Shown here piece by piece: positions 1 through 9,212 of a stretch of 64,000 nt of DNA. The first letter of the stretch is position 1, and every line of letters begins with the position of its first letter. Below the pieces are notes generated by a model, which saw only the letters and a list, made by a program, of their open reading frames with translations, made no database searches and had not been told where the DNA came from. The DNA is from Thermoanaerobacterium aotearoense (GTDB lineage: Bacteria; Bacillota; Thermoanaerobacteria; Thermoanaerobacterales; Thermoanaerobacteraceae), in contig NZ_CP047602.1 in the NCBI RefSeq assembly GCF_009905255.1, positions 868,001 to 932,000 of the forward strand. Direction: 5' to 3'. A program made the translations under genes and the position numbers.

Positions 1-759
1 GCAATTAACTCTGCAAATATAGGGATTACAGCTGTTGTAAATAACAATCCATATCTTGGTACAAGTCAGTTAGAAATAAATGCAAATAATACTGGAACAA
101 ATAATGCATTCACATTGACAGATGTCAACGGCAATGCAGTTTCATATACTGGCGCAAATACAGTAACAGTAGAAGCAACAAATGCAAATTATATTATTAA
201 TGGAGTCAGTGGTACATCTCAAACAAACACTGTTAATATTGACAATAACAACTTGACCATGACATTTGACAAGACTATAAGCAATGCTACAGTAACAGTG
301 GCACCTGATGCGCAATCCATAAGCGACAGCATAAATAATTTTGTCAATGACTACAATGAGATGTTAACATATGCGAATCAAAACCAGCAATATATAAGCC
401 CTCTTGTTGTTTCGGAGCTTACTCAAAGTTATGAATATCAGGCGTCAAATTTACAAGCTATTGGAATTACTCAAAATCCAGACATGACTCTTTCGATAGA
501 CCAAAATACTTTAAATAATGCAATACAGAACAATTTTAGCACTGTACAAGCAGCTTTTGCTGGATTTGATGGATTGGCTGTAAATGTAGGTCAATTTGCT
601 GGACAAATAGCTGAGAGTCCTCTTACAGACTATGCAAACGAAACGATGCCTTTAGTCAATAATAATATGGGAATTTATGATTCAACTGGAATGCTTGATG
701 CGTCGTTAATTCAAACAATGTTGATGCCATCTGGTCAATTTATAAATTCGTTAATTTAA
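1..759 (+). CDS. FliD-like flagellar hook-associated protein, C-terminal part (5' end outside window)
   Basis: The reading frame is open from base 1 to the TAA at 757-759, so only the last 252 residues are present; the TTG at 115 is an internal codon. The first residues (INSANIGITAVV) resemble the hook-associated signature of FliD proteins. The tail has the FliD pattern of a YNEML helix, an LQAIGI...LSID segment and Asn/Gln-rich helices. FliD caps the flagellar filament and promotes flagellin assembly outside the cell. No Cys or transmembrane segment is seen. Another low-complexity surface protein is possible because the diagnostic N-terminus is missing. A strong terminator follows directly. 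Confidence 0.6.
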   Translation, partial: AINSANIGITAVVNNNPYLGTSQLEINANNTGTNNAFTLTDVNGNAVSYTGANTVTVEATNANYIINGVSGTSQTNTVNIDNNNLTMTFDKTISNATVTVAPDAQSISDSINNFVNDYNEMLTYANQNQQYISPLVVSELTQSYEYQASNLQAIGITQNPDMTLSIDQNTLNNAIQNNFSTVQAAFAGFDGLAVNVGQFAGQIAESPLTDYANETMPLVNNNMGIYDSTGMLDASLIQTMLMPSGQFINSLI

Positions 760-769
760 CAATGAGTTA

Positions 770-806
770 AAGAAATCTCCCAACTTTTAGAGGTGGGAGA
801 TTTCTT
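770..806 (+). terminator. Intrinsic terminator after the FliD-like gene
   Basis: A perfect 13-bp stem (AAGAAATCTCCCA at 770-782 with TGGGAGATTTCTT at 794-806) starts 10 bases after the stop codon. The descending arm is U-rich, but no long U-run follows. Confidence 0.75.
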
Positions 807-829
807 ATACAGCATAAAAATTTAACGAT

Positions 830-1429
830 TTAAATGAAAATTTCGTATACACCCAAAAAAACAATTAAAATACCTGAAACTAATGGTGCATAACTGCCAA
901 ATGTTTTGGCTAAGTAAGTATTGCCAAGCATATAACCAAAAAGAATGGATAATAAACTGAAAATAATTGTTAATAATGTCGTAAAATATATGTTAAGCCC
1001 TGTGATGCTTGCTCCGATTCCCAAACCTAAATTATTTATTGTTAAAGCAAAAGCAAGAATAATAGATTCTTTTATATCTATATATTTTGAATTATCCTTG
1101 TCTGCTATTTTTGAATTAATCAGGATTTCGTAATTATTTTTAAAGTCAAAAGTATTTGTTTTTCGTTTCTTATAATAGTCTAAAATAAACCATAATCCTA
1201 GCATAATAAGTATAAGACTACCAACAATATTTGATATGTTTGAAGGTAAAAATTTATTTATAAGTAAACCTATAGACATTGATAAAAATGTACCAATACC
1301 AGATACTAAAGCAATTAGAAGATTACTTAATATTCCAATCTTTATTTTTTTAATCCCATATGCTATGGCTACGGTAAAGTTATCGATATTTGCTGATATT
1401 GAAAATAATAAACTTGATATAACATGCAT
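830..1429 (-). CDS. ytaF: YtaF/MntP-like multipass membrane protein
   Basis: A 199-residue protein made almost entirely of hydrophobic helices (about six). An N-terminal SISANIDNFTVAIAYGIKKIKI segment and a second-half ALTINNLGLGIGAS segment give the two-fold internal symmetry of the MntP/YtaF family, with one conserved acidic residue in helix 1 (D17) and Asn residues in the repeat. Length matches YtaF sporulation membrane proteins (about 200-210 residues) better than MntP manganese exporters (about 185). The role is uncertain: sporulation-linked integral membrane protein or cation exporter. It stands alone on the minus strand. Confidence 0.65.
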   Translation of the reverse strand: MHVISSLLFSISANIDNFTVAIAYGIKKIKIGILSNLLIALVSGIGTFLSMSIGLLINKFLPSNISNIVGSLILIMLGLWFILDYYKKRKTNTFDFKNNYEILINSKIADKDNSKYIDIKESIILAFALTINNLGLGIGASITGLNIYFTTLLTIIFSLLSILFGYMLGNTYLAKTFGSYAPLVSGILIVFLGVYEIFI

Positions 1430-1739
1430 AGTAAAACCCCCTATTTTAATATGTCTTTATATTATATTCTTCATTTGAAAATTATGTTACCTGAAGCAGA
1501 TGGAAACAGGAACTTTAGAATTGGGCCAATGATAGATAAAGCAGTAGATTTTGTATGCATTACTATATGATTCTATGGTGAGATTTGCAATGAGAACATT
1601 TGACTATGACCTATTTGCTTTTATTTAGAAGATATCTTTTAGTGCTAATAAATTGGTTTTTAAATCTTAGACTCAGAAGATATATCTGATAAAAAATAAA
1701 ATTATTTCAAAAGGAGTAAAAGGCATACATAGAGTATTT
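1430..1739. other. Non-coding gap, possible tiny gene remnant
   Basis: No complete gene is visible between the YtaF-like start and the terminator at 1754. One forward frame around 1488-1570 reads as a coherent peptide (LPEADGNRNFRIGPMIDKAV) that ends at a stop and lacks a start codon and ribosome site. It may be a decayed coding fragment of unknown family. The rest is AT-rich with no recognisable element. Confidence 0.3.
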
Positions 1740-1773
1740 AAACAAAATGAAAACCAGCGCCTTTAGACGCTGG
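1740..1773 (-). terminator. Minus-strand intrinsic terminator
   Basis: CCAGCG at 1754-1759 pairs with CGCTGG at 1768-1773 around an 8-nt loop. Read on the minus strand the stem is followed by a GGTTTTCATTTTG U-rich tract, so it ends the gene at 1823-2356. Confidence 0.65.
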
Positions 1774-1822
1774 ATAGTAATAGAGGCTTATAGTTTCAGT
1801 AAATCACTTATTTTATTGGTGA

Positions 1823-2356
1823 TTATGATTTAATTTTTGCTGCACATGCCAAACATTCTAATGTATTTTTTCCGACAATACCATCAACTGTTAAATGTTC
1901 TTTGGCTTGAAATTTCTTAACAGCATAATATGTATTTTCGCCGTAGTATCCATCTTCTTTTAGTTTAAAACCTAAATAGTTCAATATTTTCTGAAGTGCT
2001 AAGACTTTTTTATCGTACTTGTTTTTGTAATATTTCATATTAATAACATATTTTTGATTTGATGTAAAATCTATAGCAATTCCTTCTAATTCAATTCCTG
2101 CTACGGTTTTCGAGTTATTTTTTAAACAAATTATTCCTCTTATACCTTTAGATTTAATCCAGTTGTTACCTTCCTGGATAGTCGATACCACTTTCTTTTC
2201 TTCAACAGCACCTTTATCATTATAAGCATAGGCAATATATTTACTGTCTTTTATATTATTACTTTGATAATTTTGTGCAAAAGATGAAATACTGAAAAGT
2301 ATGATAATACTTAGTACTAAAGTAATGAATAAAGTTGATTTTTTTAATAATTTCAT
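1823..2356 (-). CDS. Secreted protein with C-terminal peptidoglycan-binding domain
   Basis: 177 residues. Residues 1-27 form a signal peptide (MKLLKKSTLFITL, hydrophobic core, ISSFA-QN cleavage). The middle (about 30-105) is unrecognised. The C-terminus (about 115-170) is a PG_binding_1 repeat: KVLALQKILNYLGF, DGYYGENTYYAVKKFQ and VDGIVGKNTLE are the usual three-helix signature. Such domains tether proteins to cell-wall peptidoglycan, as in spore cortex hydrolases; no hydrolase catalytic domain is present. The start has a clean AGGAGG site 6 bases upstream on the minus strand. The roughly 290-bp AT-rich region upstream contains no other gene. Confidence 0.7.
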   Translation of the reverse strand: MKLLKKSTLFITLVLSIIILFSISSFAQNYQSNNIKDSKYIAYAYNDKGAVEEKKVVSTIQEGNNWIKSKGIRGIICLKNNSKTVAGIELEGIAIDFTSNQKYVINMKYYKNKYDKKVLALQKILNYLGFKLKEDGYYGENTYYAVKKFQAKEHLTVDGIVGKNTLECLACAAKIKS

Positions 2357-2646
2357 TATAGAAACCTCCTAAAAACTTTTTAATTTTTCTATAATAGTTT
2401 GTGAATATAAATATTAAAATATACATTATTGATATTAAATAACTTAAATGTAATAAATATTTATTTAAGGTAATTTCATCAATAAATTAAACTATATGAA
2501 AAGTTTAAATAAAATCATTATTATGAGGAGTAATGATTTTATGCTATTGAGAAGTTAAGAAATTTCAATACTAAAAAACTTTTGTTGTTTAGCTATCAAT
2601 GCTCATCCTTAGAATGATAGTGAGGTCTTTTTTCAAAAAAACCTAA

Positions 2647-3482
2647 AAATATTTAATGCTATCTGACATGGTTGAATATTTCGGACAATTATTGGAAGGA
2701 TTTTTGTTTACCCAAAATGGGTGGGTACAATCATATGGAACAAGGTGTGTAAAACCTCTAATAATATTTGGAGATGTAAAGCGAAAGGAGCCCATGACAG
2801 TCAAATGGATTCAGTTTGCTCAAAAACAAACTGATAAAATTGAAAGGGAATTTTAACTGGACCAATTACTATTTTAAATTGGTCATTTCCAAGAGAGGAT
2901 TTAGAATTAAAAGAAATAGCATATCAAATTGCCTTATCTATCAGAGATGAGGTATTAGATTTAGAAGCGGCGGGAATTAGTATTATACAAATTGATGAAG
3001 CAGCTTTAAGAGAGAAATTGCCTATAAGAAAAAAAGAGTGGAACGACTATTTAAATTGGGCGATTCGTGCATTTCGTTTAACTCATGCAAAAGTAAAAAC
3101 TGAAACTCAAATTCACACACATATGTGTTATAGTGAGTTTTCAGATATTATAAAAGAAATTGAATCTATGGATATAGATGTGATTTCTATTGAGGCGGCA
3201 CGTTCAGATTTTTCAATATTAGACTTATTTAAGGAAATTAATTTTAAACCAGAGGTGGGGCCAGGGATATATGATATTCATTCACCGCGAGTTCCATCGC
3301 AAAAAGAGCTGGAAGAATTGATTGAAATTATGATTAAAAAATTGGATATAAATAAACTATGGATAAACCCGGATTGTGGTTTAAAAACAAGAGAAAACGA
3401 AGAAGCAAAATTGAGCCTTATTAATATGGTTAATGCTGCTAAAGCGATCCGAATGAGGGTAAAGAGTACATTAAATAATTGA
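2647..3482 (+). pseudogene. metE: Broken metE: cobalamin-independent methionine synthase, C-terminal remnant
   Basis: Homology to the catalytic C-terminal half of MetE begins near 2656 ([25 protein letters not shown]) and ends at the TAA at 3480-3482. The first frame stops at 2853-2855 and homology continues in the -1 frame from about 2846 ([19 protein letters not shown]) to the end. One missing A in the run at about 2840-2845 would restore the frame. The N-terminal domain, over 400 residues in intact MetE, is absent. The zinc ligands remain (HTHMC, the Glu in [16 protein letters not shown]). Truncation plus frameshift argue for a dead gene. Family assignment is very secure; inactivity is inferred. 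Confidence 0.85.
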
Positions 3483-3493
3483 TAAATTTTATT

Positions 3494-3520
3494 AGCTATC
3501 CTTTTTTAGGATAGCTTTTA
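3494..3520 (+). terminator. Intrinsic terminator after the metE remnant
   Basis: AGCTATCC at 3494-3501 pairs with GGATAGCT at 3509-3516, followed by TTTAGTTCTTTT. The stem resembles those at 27092 and 30043. Confidence 0.75.
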
Positions 3521-3677
3521 GTTCTTTTAAACTTGTTTTTTGTGCAAGCAATTTTTTATGGCAGCAGTAGCTTGAATACTTTTCAATGTGTGTTTATAGA
3601 GTAAAAAAATGAAATTTGCTAATTTACTGGCAGTGTACTTTACTTTTATAGTTTAAAGTAGCTTTTGATGTTTGCTA

Positions 3678-4826
3678 TTATAAGATTAAAAATGTCGATG
3701 CGAGCACTGTAATAGGGATAGCAATCATTAATCCTATGCTTCCAGCTAATGTTTTTAATATTTCTGCTGCAATAATATCTTGGTTGATAACTGTTGAAAT
3801 TGAATTTATATATGGCATAATCATAATTATTATATACATTGAGCCTCCCACATACGCAAGAATTAGAGTATTAGCCATGGTTCCCATTATATCTTTTCCT
3901 ACATTTAAACCAGATTTTATCAATTCCAGTGCAGTTATTTTATGTCTTACTTCTTTTATTTCAAATATAGCTGAAGCTATTGACATGCTTACATCCATTA
4001 CCGCACCCAAAGCACCCATAATAACACTTGCATAATAAATTCCTGTTAAATTAATGTTGCTGTTTTGAGTTATATTAATCATTGATTGTATCTCTTCATC
4101 TGTAAAGCCATTAACTCTTATTATAGAATTCAAAAAGATAACTATTGCCCCAGCGATAAATACGCCGCTTGAAGTGCCAATAATAGCAGATAGTGTTTTT
4201 TTGTTATATCCATTTATTATGAGTAAGTTTATTATTACTAAGATAATACATATCATAGAAGTTACTATAATTGAATTGTAACCATCTAGTATTAAAGGTA
4301 TGAGAATTTTAATTATTGTATATCCAGTTATAAATAATGTAATGATTGATTTTAATCCTTTTATACCGCCTAAAAGAATTAACAAAATTATAAAAACTAA
4401 AGTTAGCTTGAATAAATATTTATCTCTTACAATTTCATAAATGTATGCACTTTTTATGTTTCCGTTAGAATCCAGATTTAAATATACAATAACCTCGTCT
4501 CCAACTTTTGCATACTCCTGATTATTGTATTGTGAAGTGCTGGTGAATCCCGCAACAAGGTTAGGAGCTGTTATTATTTTGCCTTTGTATTTTCCTGATA
4601 AAAGTTCTATATCCACATTACAATATTGAGAATTATTATTTTCAACCTTAGAACTTATTTTTATAATTTTTCCATATATTTCTCCAGTATTAATATTGGA
4701 ATTATTTCTATTATCTGAAGAAACCTTTAATATTACAAATGCAATAAATAATATGGTGGTTACAATAATTATATAGAAAATTACGGTCATCATTAGATTA
4801 GCAAAATTTTTTATCATATTAAGCAA
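3678..4826 (-). CDS. YibE/F-family membrane protein
   Basis: 382 residues. One N-terminal transmembrane helix (about 10-33) is followed by an extracytoplasmic beta-rich domain (about 45-130, with GEIYGKIIKI, ELLSGKYKGKII and KVGDEVIVYL) and six or seven helices. The membrane part has family motifs GTSSGVFIAGAI, YYASVIMGALGAVMDVSMSIASAIFE and GKDIMGTMANTLILAYVGGS. Function of the family is not established; transport is commonly assumed. The start is TTG with GGGTGAG 5 bases upstream; an inner ATG three codons later is too far from that site. No partner gene is adjacent. Confidence 0.75.
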   Translation of the reverse strand: MLNMIKNFANLMMTVIFYIIIVTTILFIAFVILKVSSDNRNNSNINTGEIYGKIIKISSKVENNNSQYCNVDIELLSGKYKGKIITAPNLVAGFTSTSQYNNQEYAKVGDEVIVYLNLDSNGNIKSAYIYEIVRDKYLFKLTLVFIILLILLGGIKGLKSIITLFITGYTIIKILIPLILDGYNSIIVTSMICIILVIINLLIINGYNKKTLSAIIGTSSGVFIAGAIVIFLNSIIRVNGFTDEEIQSMINITQNSNINLTGIYYASVIMGALGAVMDVSMSIASAIFEIKEVRHKITALELIKSGLNVGKDIMGTMANTLILAYVGGSMYIIIMIMPYINSISTVINQDIIAAEILKTLAGSIGLMIAIPITVLASTFLIL

Positions 4827-4979
4827 TTTTACTCACCCTTTGCTTTAAATTTTCCAAATGTATATTATAAAACTACTTTTGATAACTAAGTTATTTCTTA
4901 ATTCATGGTTCTCCTGTAATATTCTGTTTTACAAAAATAACAATTTATGCTTGGAAATCATAATGATTTTTATAATTTG

Positions 4980-5022
4980 TTTACATCTTATTAACAATTT
5001 GTACATATATTCATGATAATAT
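4980..5022 (+). promoter_or_regulatory. 11-bp-phased repeat promoter of the PIG-L gene
   Basis: TTTACA at 4980, TTAACA at 4991 and TACATA at 5002 are spaced 11 bp apart. A TAATAT -10 candidate at 5017 lies exactly 15 bp after the start of the last hexamer, the geometry also seen at 9164, 9301, 13089 and 30096. This is the signature of an OmpR-family response-regulator site overlapping the -35 region. The third hexamer is degenerate. Confidence 0.5.
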
Positions 5023-5073
5023 TTTATTATAAATGTGCCACAATTATGACACAAATACGAGGGGGAATTAAAG

Positions 5074-6483
5074 TTGAACAAGAAACTATTCAAATGGAAG
5101 TATATATTTATAACTTTTGGGCTAATCAGTGTCATTATTATAGCATCTATAATGAATTTAAAAACTACTTTTGCAAATCTCACAGAGAAAAAGCCTGTTC
5201 CAAATAACGACGATCCGGGACAAAGAATACTTGTAGTCGTACCACACCCTGATGATGAATCATTGGGAATGGCAGGTGTCATACAAAAAGCTATTGAATT
5301 GAAACGCCCCATAAAAGTGGTGATTGTAACAGATGGCGAAAGCTACAAAAAAGCTGCTCAAGTCTTTACAGGCCATATCAATCCTACACCAGCAGACTTT
5401 TATAAACTTGGACTTCAAAGGCACAGTGAAAGTTTAGCCGCAATGTCTGTATTAGGGCTTCCAAAGAATGACGTAATATTTTTAGGTTTTGCTGATGGCA
5501 GCACAAGATTTTTATGGAGCGATTTTTGGGATAATGGAAAACCCAGGATTAGCGGTGGAACAAATGTAGCATACTCTCCATATAAAGATGCGTACAAACC
5601 TGGTGTTGCATATACAGGTGAAAATTTAGAAAATGAGCTGCAAGATATCATGAAGTCATTTAAGCCTACAGATATTTACTATCCTTTAGCAGATGACGTA
5701 CATCCCGATCACTGGGCTGTAAGCAACTTTACAAGGTATGCAATAACAGCACTTAATCTAAACGTAAAAGAGCACATGTTTTTAGTTCACCATCCACAAT
5801 GGCCTGTACCATGGTTATTGATGCCAAATGATTCTCTTTTACCGCCAACAGACATGAAAGACAGCAACACTGTATGGCAAAGTATTCCTCTTTCAAAGCA
5901 AGAAGAAGCTAAAAAGGAAGAAGCCATTAAGCAGTATACATCGCAGATAAAAGTGATGGAGCCATTTTTATTGGCGTTTGTAAGGAAAAATGAGCTTTTC
6001 GGGACAAAGCCTGTCATTACGATTCCAGAAGTTGAAACGAAACCTAATTTATACGACAAAAACATGCCTTTCTCGCTTTTAAGCATACCAGCAGGTGGAA
6101 TTCTCGATCAGGAAATCTATAAAAGCGCTGATCTTACAAAGCTTGCTTCATTCTACTACGACAACCACTTGTATATAGGTGTTCAAACACTGTCACCTAT
6201 ATCTAAAAATGTACGATACAACATCGAAATGAGGCTGTTTTACAATAACAGCATAAAGAGGATCGATTTAGGATTGGTAAATGACAAGCTCTATCAGTAC
6301 AAAAAAGCCAATAATTCGCTTCTTAAATCTATAGCATCAAGACCAATAATAGACAAAAATATATTGTGGATAAAATTGAATATTCCACAAAAACAGGACT
6401 TGCGCTATATATTCATGGGTTCTGACTCAATATACAAAGGAAGACTAATCGATAAGATTCCTTGGAATTTGTACAAATTTTAG
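5074..6483 (+). CDS. Membrane-anchored PIG-L family (LmbE-like) deacetylase
   Basis: 469 residues. A single N-terminal transmembrane or signal-anchor helix (about 11-30) precedes a PIG-L deacetylase domain (about 50-290). Zinc and catalytic residues are visible as PHPDDE (H58, D60, D61, E62) and the distal DDVHPDH motif (H210, H213). PIG-L enzymes remove N-acetyl groups from GlcNAc-type substrates; an extracytoplasmic location suggests a cell-wall or surface-glycan substrate, which is inference. The C-terminal 150 residues are beta-rich (DNHLYIGVQTL...) and may be a carbohydrate-binding-like domain. The TTG start is preceded by GAGGGGG at proper spacing. It lies behind a phased-repeat promoter and beside a decayed polysaccharide deacetylase. 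Confidence 0.82.
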   Translation: MNKKLFKWKYIFITFGLISVIIIASIMNLKTTFANLTEKKPVPNNDDPGQRILVVVPHPDDESLGMAGVIQKAIELKRPIKVVIVTDGESYKKAAQVFTGHINPTPADFYKLGLQRHSESLAAMSVLGLPKNDVIFLGFADGSTRFLWSDFWDNGKPRISGGTNVAYSPYKDAYKPGVAYTGENLENELQDIMKSFKPTDIYYPLADDVHPDHWAVSNFTRYAITALNLNVKEHMFLVHHPQWPVPWLLMPNDSLLPPTDMKDSNTVWQSIPLSKQEEAKKEEAIKQYTSQIKVMEPFLLAFVRKNELFGTKPVITIPEVETKPNLYDKNMPFSLLSIPAGGILDQEIYKSADLTKLASFYYDNHLYIGVQTLSPISKNVRYNIEMRLFYNNSIKRIDLGLVNDKLYQYKKANNSLLKSIASRPIIDKNILWIKLNIPQKQDLRYIFMGSDSIYKGRLIDKIPWNLYKF

Positions 6484-6501
6484 CAAAAGCGTATACCATT
6501 A

Positions 6502-6545
6502 AACTATGATTTAATAAGTAATCTAATACTTATTAAATCATAGTT
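6502..6545. repeat. Perfect 19-bp inverted repeat
   Basis: AACTATGATTTAATAAGTA at 6502-6520 is the exact reverse complement of 6527-6545, with a 6-nt loop. It lies 18 bp after the PIG-L stop. It is very AT-rich and lacks a following U-run, so it may be a weak terminator, an mRNA-stabilising hairpin or an operator. Confidence 0.8.
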
Positions 6546-6701
6546 ATACATAAAAACTTTGAAAAGCAGATTATGTACTTTAAAAGCCATGGGTATGAAA
6601 CTATCACTGTGGAAGATCTTTATAATTTTATGAAGTACGGCAAAATGCTTCCAAAGAAGTCTACATTTATTACATTTGATGATGGTTATCTTGGTAATTA
6701 A
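6546..6701 (+). pseudogene. Remnant of a polysaccharide deacetylase (NodB domain)
   Basis: About 50 codons without a start read FEKQIMYFKSHGYETITVED...GKMLPKKSTFITFDDGY and then stop at 6699-6701. This is the N-terminal edge of the NodB polysaccharide-deacetylase domain, including the first metal motif TFDDGY; everything after it is missing. The bases after the stop to 6867 hold no recognised coding sequence, only the leader of the next gene. Confidence 0.7.
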
Positions 6702-6867
6702 ACTTACGCGTATTATTTCTTTCTCTCAGAAAAGAAGGAATTTAAGCGAAAATGTAGAATAAATATAAATAATGTCAAAATATGCAGAATTAAAGATTAA
6801 AACACTATACTAAAAAAGATACTTTTATGGTTATTTGTAAATTAACATTTTTTGGAGGAGAAGTAAT

Positions 6868-7998
6868 TTGTTGTTTAGGAAGATTGTATTCTTATTAATT
6901 ATAATAGAAGTGATGCAGATTGTCACATTTCCTATGGCTGATCAGCAAAGTCAACTAAATAATATTCAAAAGTCTTTGAATGAGTATAAAACAGAACAAT
7001 CTCAAATAAACAGTCAAAAAAAGGGAGTTTCAAACGAATTACAAGATTTAAATAAAAAAATTAATGATACTCAAAAACAATTAAACAGCACAGAATTAAG
7101 TCTTTATGATTTAAATTTAAAATTAAATTCTATACAAGCAGAGCTTAATAATGCAAAAGAGACTGAAAACAAACAAAGAGAGTTATTAAAAGAACAAGTG
7201 CATGCAATTTATACATGTGGACAGGTAGGTTATTTAGATATATTGTTTAATTCGAAAAGTATAGATGATTTTTTGAACAGATTAGAATTGATAAAAAGTC
7301 TTCTAAGTTTTGATAATAATTTGCTTGTTGATTACCATAAACAAACTTTACTAATTAAACAGAAAGAAAATCAGATGTTTTCTTTACAGCAAACAATAAA
7401 AAAACAAGAAAATTTTTTGCAAGATAGAAATAGAGATTTACAGTATGCATTAGTATCTAGAGAGGGAATAATGAGAAGTTTGGATAAGCGAAGTCAATAT
7501 ATACAAGAACAAGAAAAAGAACTTGAAAGAGAATCACAACAAATAGAGAATATAATAAGAAGTGAGCAGGAAAAATCTTTAGATGCAAAAATAAATTCAA
7601 ATTCAAATGCTAAGTTAGCTTGGCCTTGTATCGGTCCAATAACTTCTCCATTTGGTTATAGAGGTATAAATCCATATACCGGGCAGCCAAATGATTTTCA
7701 TCCAGGAATAGATATTGGAGTTCCTGATGGAACACCAATTCGCGCTGCTGCAGACGGAATTGTCAGTTATTCAGGTTTGATGGAGGGGTATGGCAATGTA
7801 GTAATAATTAATAATGGAAATGGAATATCTACACTTTATGCGCACAATGAAAAATTACTTGTTGTCGTTGGTCAACGAGTATCAAAGGGAGAGATTATTG
7901 CATATTCCGGGCATACAGGATGGGCTACTGGTCCTCATTGTCATTTTGGTGTTTACGTTAATGGTATTCCAGTTAATCCATTGTTATACTTAAAATGA
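6868..7998 (+). CDS. Secreted coiled-coil M23 peptidase (EnvC/LytM-like)
   Basis: 376 residues. A short signal peptide (1-24, ending VTFPMA) is followed by two long coiled-coil segments (about 25-105 and 150-245, rich in Gln, Lys and Glu) and a LytM/M23 domain (about 255-376). Zinc ligands are intact: HPGID (H278, D282) and HCHFG (H357, H359). M23 enzymes are endopeptidases that cut peptidoglycan cross-bridges; the coiled-coil layout resembles EnvC or Firmicute PcsB/CwlO-like hydrolases that link wall cutting to division or elongation. Two tandem TTG codons at 6868 and 6871 follow GGAGGAG. It sits 47 bp upstream of a RodA-like gene, suggesting an elongation or sporulation wall unit. Confidence 0.85.
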   Translation: MLFRKIVFLLIIIEVMQIVTFPMADQQSQLNNIQKSLNEYKTEQSQINSQKKGVSNELQDLNKKINDTQKQLNSTELSLYDLNLKLNSIQAELNNAKETENKQRELLKEQVHAIYTCGQVGYLDILFNSKSIDDFLNRLELIKSLLSFDNNLLVDYHKQTLLIKQKENQMFSLQQTIKKQENFLQDRNRDLQYALVSREGIMRSLDKRSQYIQEQEKELERESQQIENIIRSEQEKSLDAKINSNSNAKLAWPCIGPITSPFGYRGINPYTGQPNDFHPGIDIGVPDGTPIRAAADGIVSYSGLMEGYGNVVIINNGNGISTLYAHNEKLLVVVGQRVSKGEIIAYSGHTGWATGPHCHFGVYVNGIPVNPLLYLK

Positions 7999-8045
7999 AA
8001 TACTAATTAAAAAATAAATGTTTTAGGTAACTGAGGAGATTTATC

Positions 8046-9143
8046 ATGCTTGATAGAAAACTTATAAAAAATTTTGATTTTGTTTTATTTACATTAGCTA
8101 TTATAATATCAATTATAGGAGTAATTGTAATTACAAGCGCATCTCATGTTGCGGCAACAGGCTCTTTAAAACAGACTATAACCCAGTCGGTTTCAATAGT
8201 AATAGGTGTTATCGCTCTTTCGGTAATTACACTTTTTGACTACAACTTATTATCGAATTATTCTTTACAGCTTTATATCTTAAACATTTTATTATTAGTT
8301 TCTGTTTTTTTGATAGGCAAAGAGATCAATGGTGCTAAGACGTGGATTGTATTTGGTCCAATATCTTTGGAACCTGTCGAAATATCAAAAGTTTTTTTAA
8401 TAATTACGTTGGCTAGTTATTTAAAAGATAAAGATGAGATTACAAATTTTAAAGAATTAATTTATCCGCTTATTTTGGTGATTATACCTTCCATTATTGT
8501 TATATTGCAACATAGTCTTGGATCGGCACTGGTATTTATTATGATTTTTATTGGTATGATTTTTATATCTGGAATAAAGTTCAGAGTTTTTTCAGAATTA
8601 ATTGGTTCTAGTATAGCAATTATGCCAATAGTGTACAAGCTATTAAAACCATATCAGAGGAAAAGGCTTTTGTCATTTATAAATCCCAACCTTGATCCTT
8701 TAGGTGCTGGATATCATGTTATACAGTCGATTATATCTGTTGGATCAGGTATGTTTTGGGGCGAGGGATTATTCCATGGAACAGAGACACAATTGTTTTT
8801 TTTACCAGAGTCACAGACAGATTTTATTTTTTCAGCGTTAAGCGAAGAATTAGGATTTATTGGTTCAGCAACTTTGATTTTACTATATAGTTTGTTACTA
8901 TATAGAGCTTGGAAAATCGCATATAATGCTAAGGATAAGTTTGGAAGACTAATTTCGATTGGAATACTGTCAATGTTTGCATTTCATGTCTTTGAGAACA
9001 TTGGGATGGCAGTAGGTATAATGCCGATAGCAGGGATACCTTTACCATTTGTTAGTTATGGAGGAACTTCGCTGATTGTCAATATGATGTCAATAGGTTT
9101 GCTGATAAATATTGGCATGAGAAAAAATAAAATTAACTTTTGA
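8046..9143 (+). CDS. rodA: RodA/FtsW/SpoVE-family peptidoglycan polymerase
   Basis: 365 residues with ten predicted membrane helices. SEDS-family motifs are present: GAKTWIVFGPISLEPVEISK, PNLDPLGAGYH, FLPESQTDFIFSALSEELGFIG and the C-terminal GIPLPFVSYGGTSL. The FLPE...TDFIF motif is closest to RodA. SEDS proteins polymerise lipid II into glycan strands with a class B penicillin-binding protein; none is encoded nearby. The ATG has a TGAGGAG site. It probably forms an operon with the M23 peptidase. Confidence 0.85.
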   Translation: MLDRKLIKNFDFVLFTLAIIISIIGVIVITSASHVAATGSLKQTITQSVSIVIGVIALSVITLFDYNLLSNYSLQLYILNILLLVSVFLIGKEINGAKTWIVFGPISLEPVEISKVFLIITLASYLKDKDEITNFKELIYPLILVIIPSIIVILQHSLGSALVFIMIFIGMIFISGIKFRVFSELIGSSIAIMPIVYKLLKPYQRKRLLSFINPNLDPLGAGYHVIQSIISVGSGMFWGEGLFHGTETQLFFLPESQTDFIFSALSEELGFIGSATLILLYSLLLYRAWKIAYNAKDKFGRLISIGILSMFAFHVFENIGMAVGIMPIAGIPLPFVSYGGTSLIVNMMSIGLLINIGMRKNKINF

Positions 9144-9163
9144 ACAAATTTTTTAAATAAATT

Positions 9164-9206
9164 TTTACACATTGTTCATAATTTTTTCATAAACAAAATA
9201 TATAAT
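9164..9206 (+). promoter_or_regulatory. 11-bp-phased repeat promoter of the candidate small RNA
   Basis: TTTACA (9164), TTCATA (9175) and TTCATA (9186) are spaced exactly 11 bp apart. TATAAT at 9201-9206 begins 15 bp after the start of the last hexamer. No protein gene begins before the intrinsic terminator at 9254-9285, so the promoter seems to make a short RNA. Confidence 0.65.
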
Positions 9207-9212
9207 TATACT

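Noticed and set aside
2570-2640. Possible S-box or T-box leader before the metE remnant
   Set aside because: No conserved core was seen; only a weak stem and a T-run around 2598-2635.
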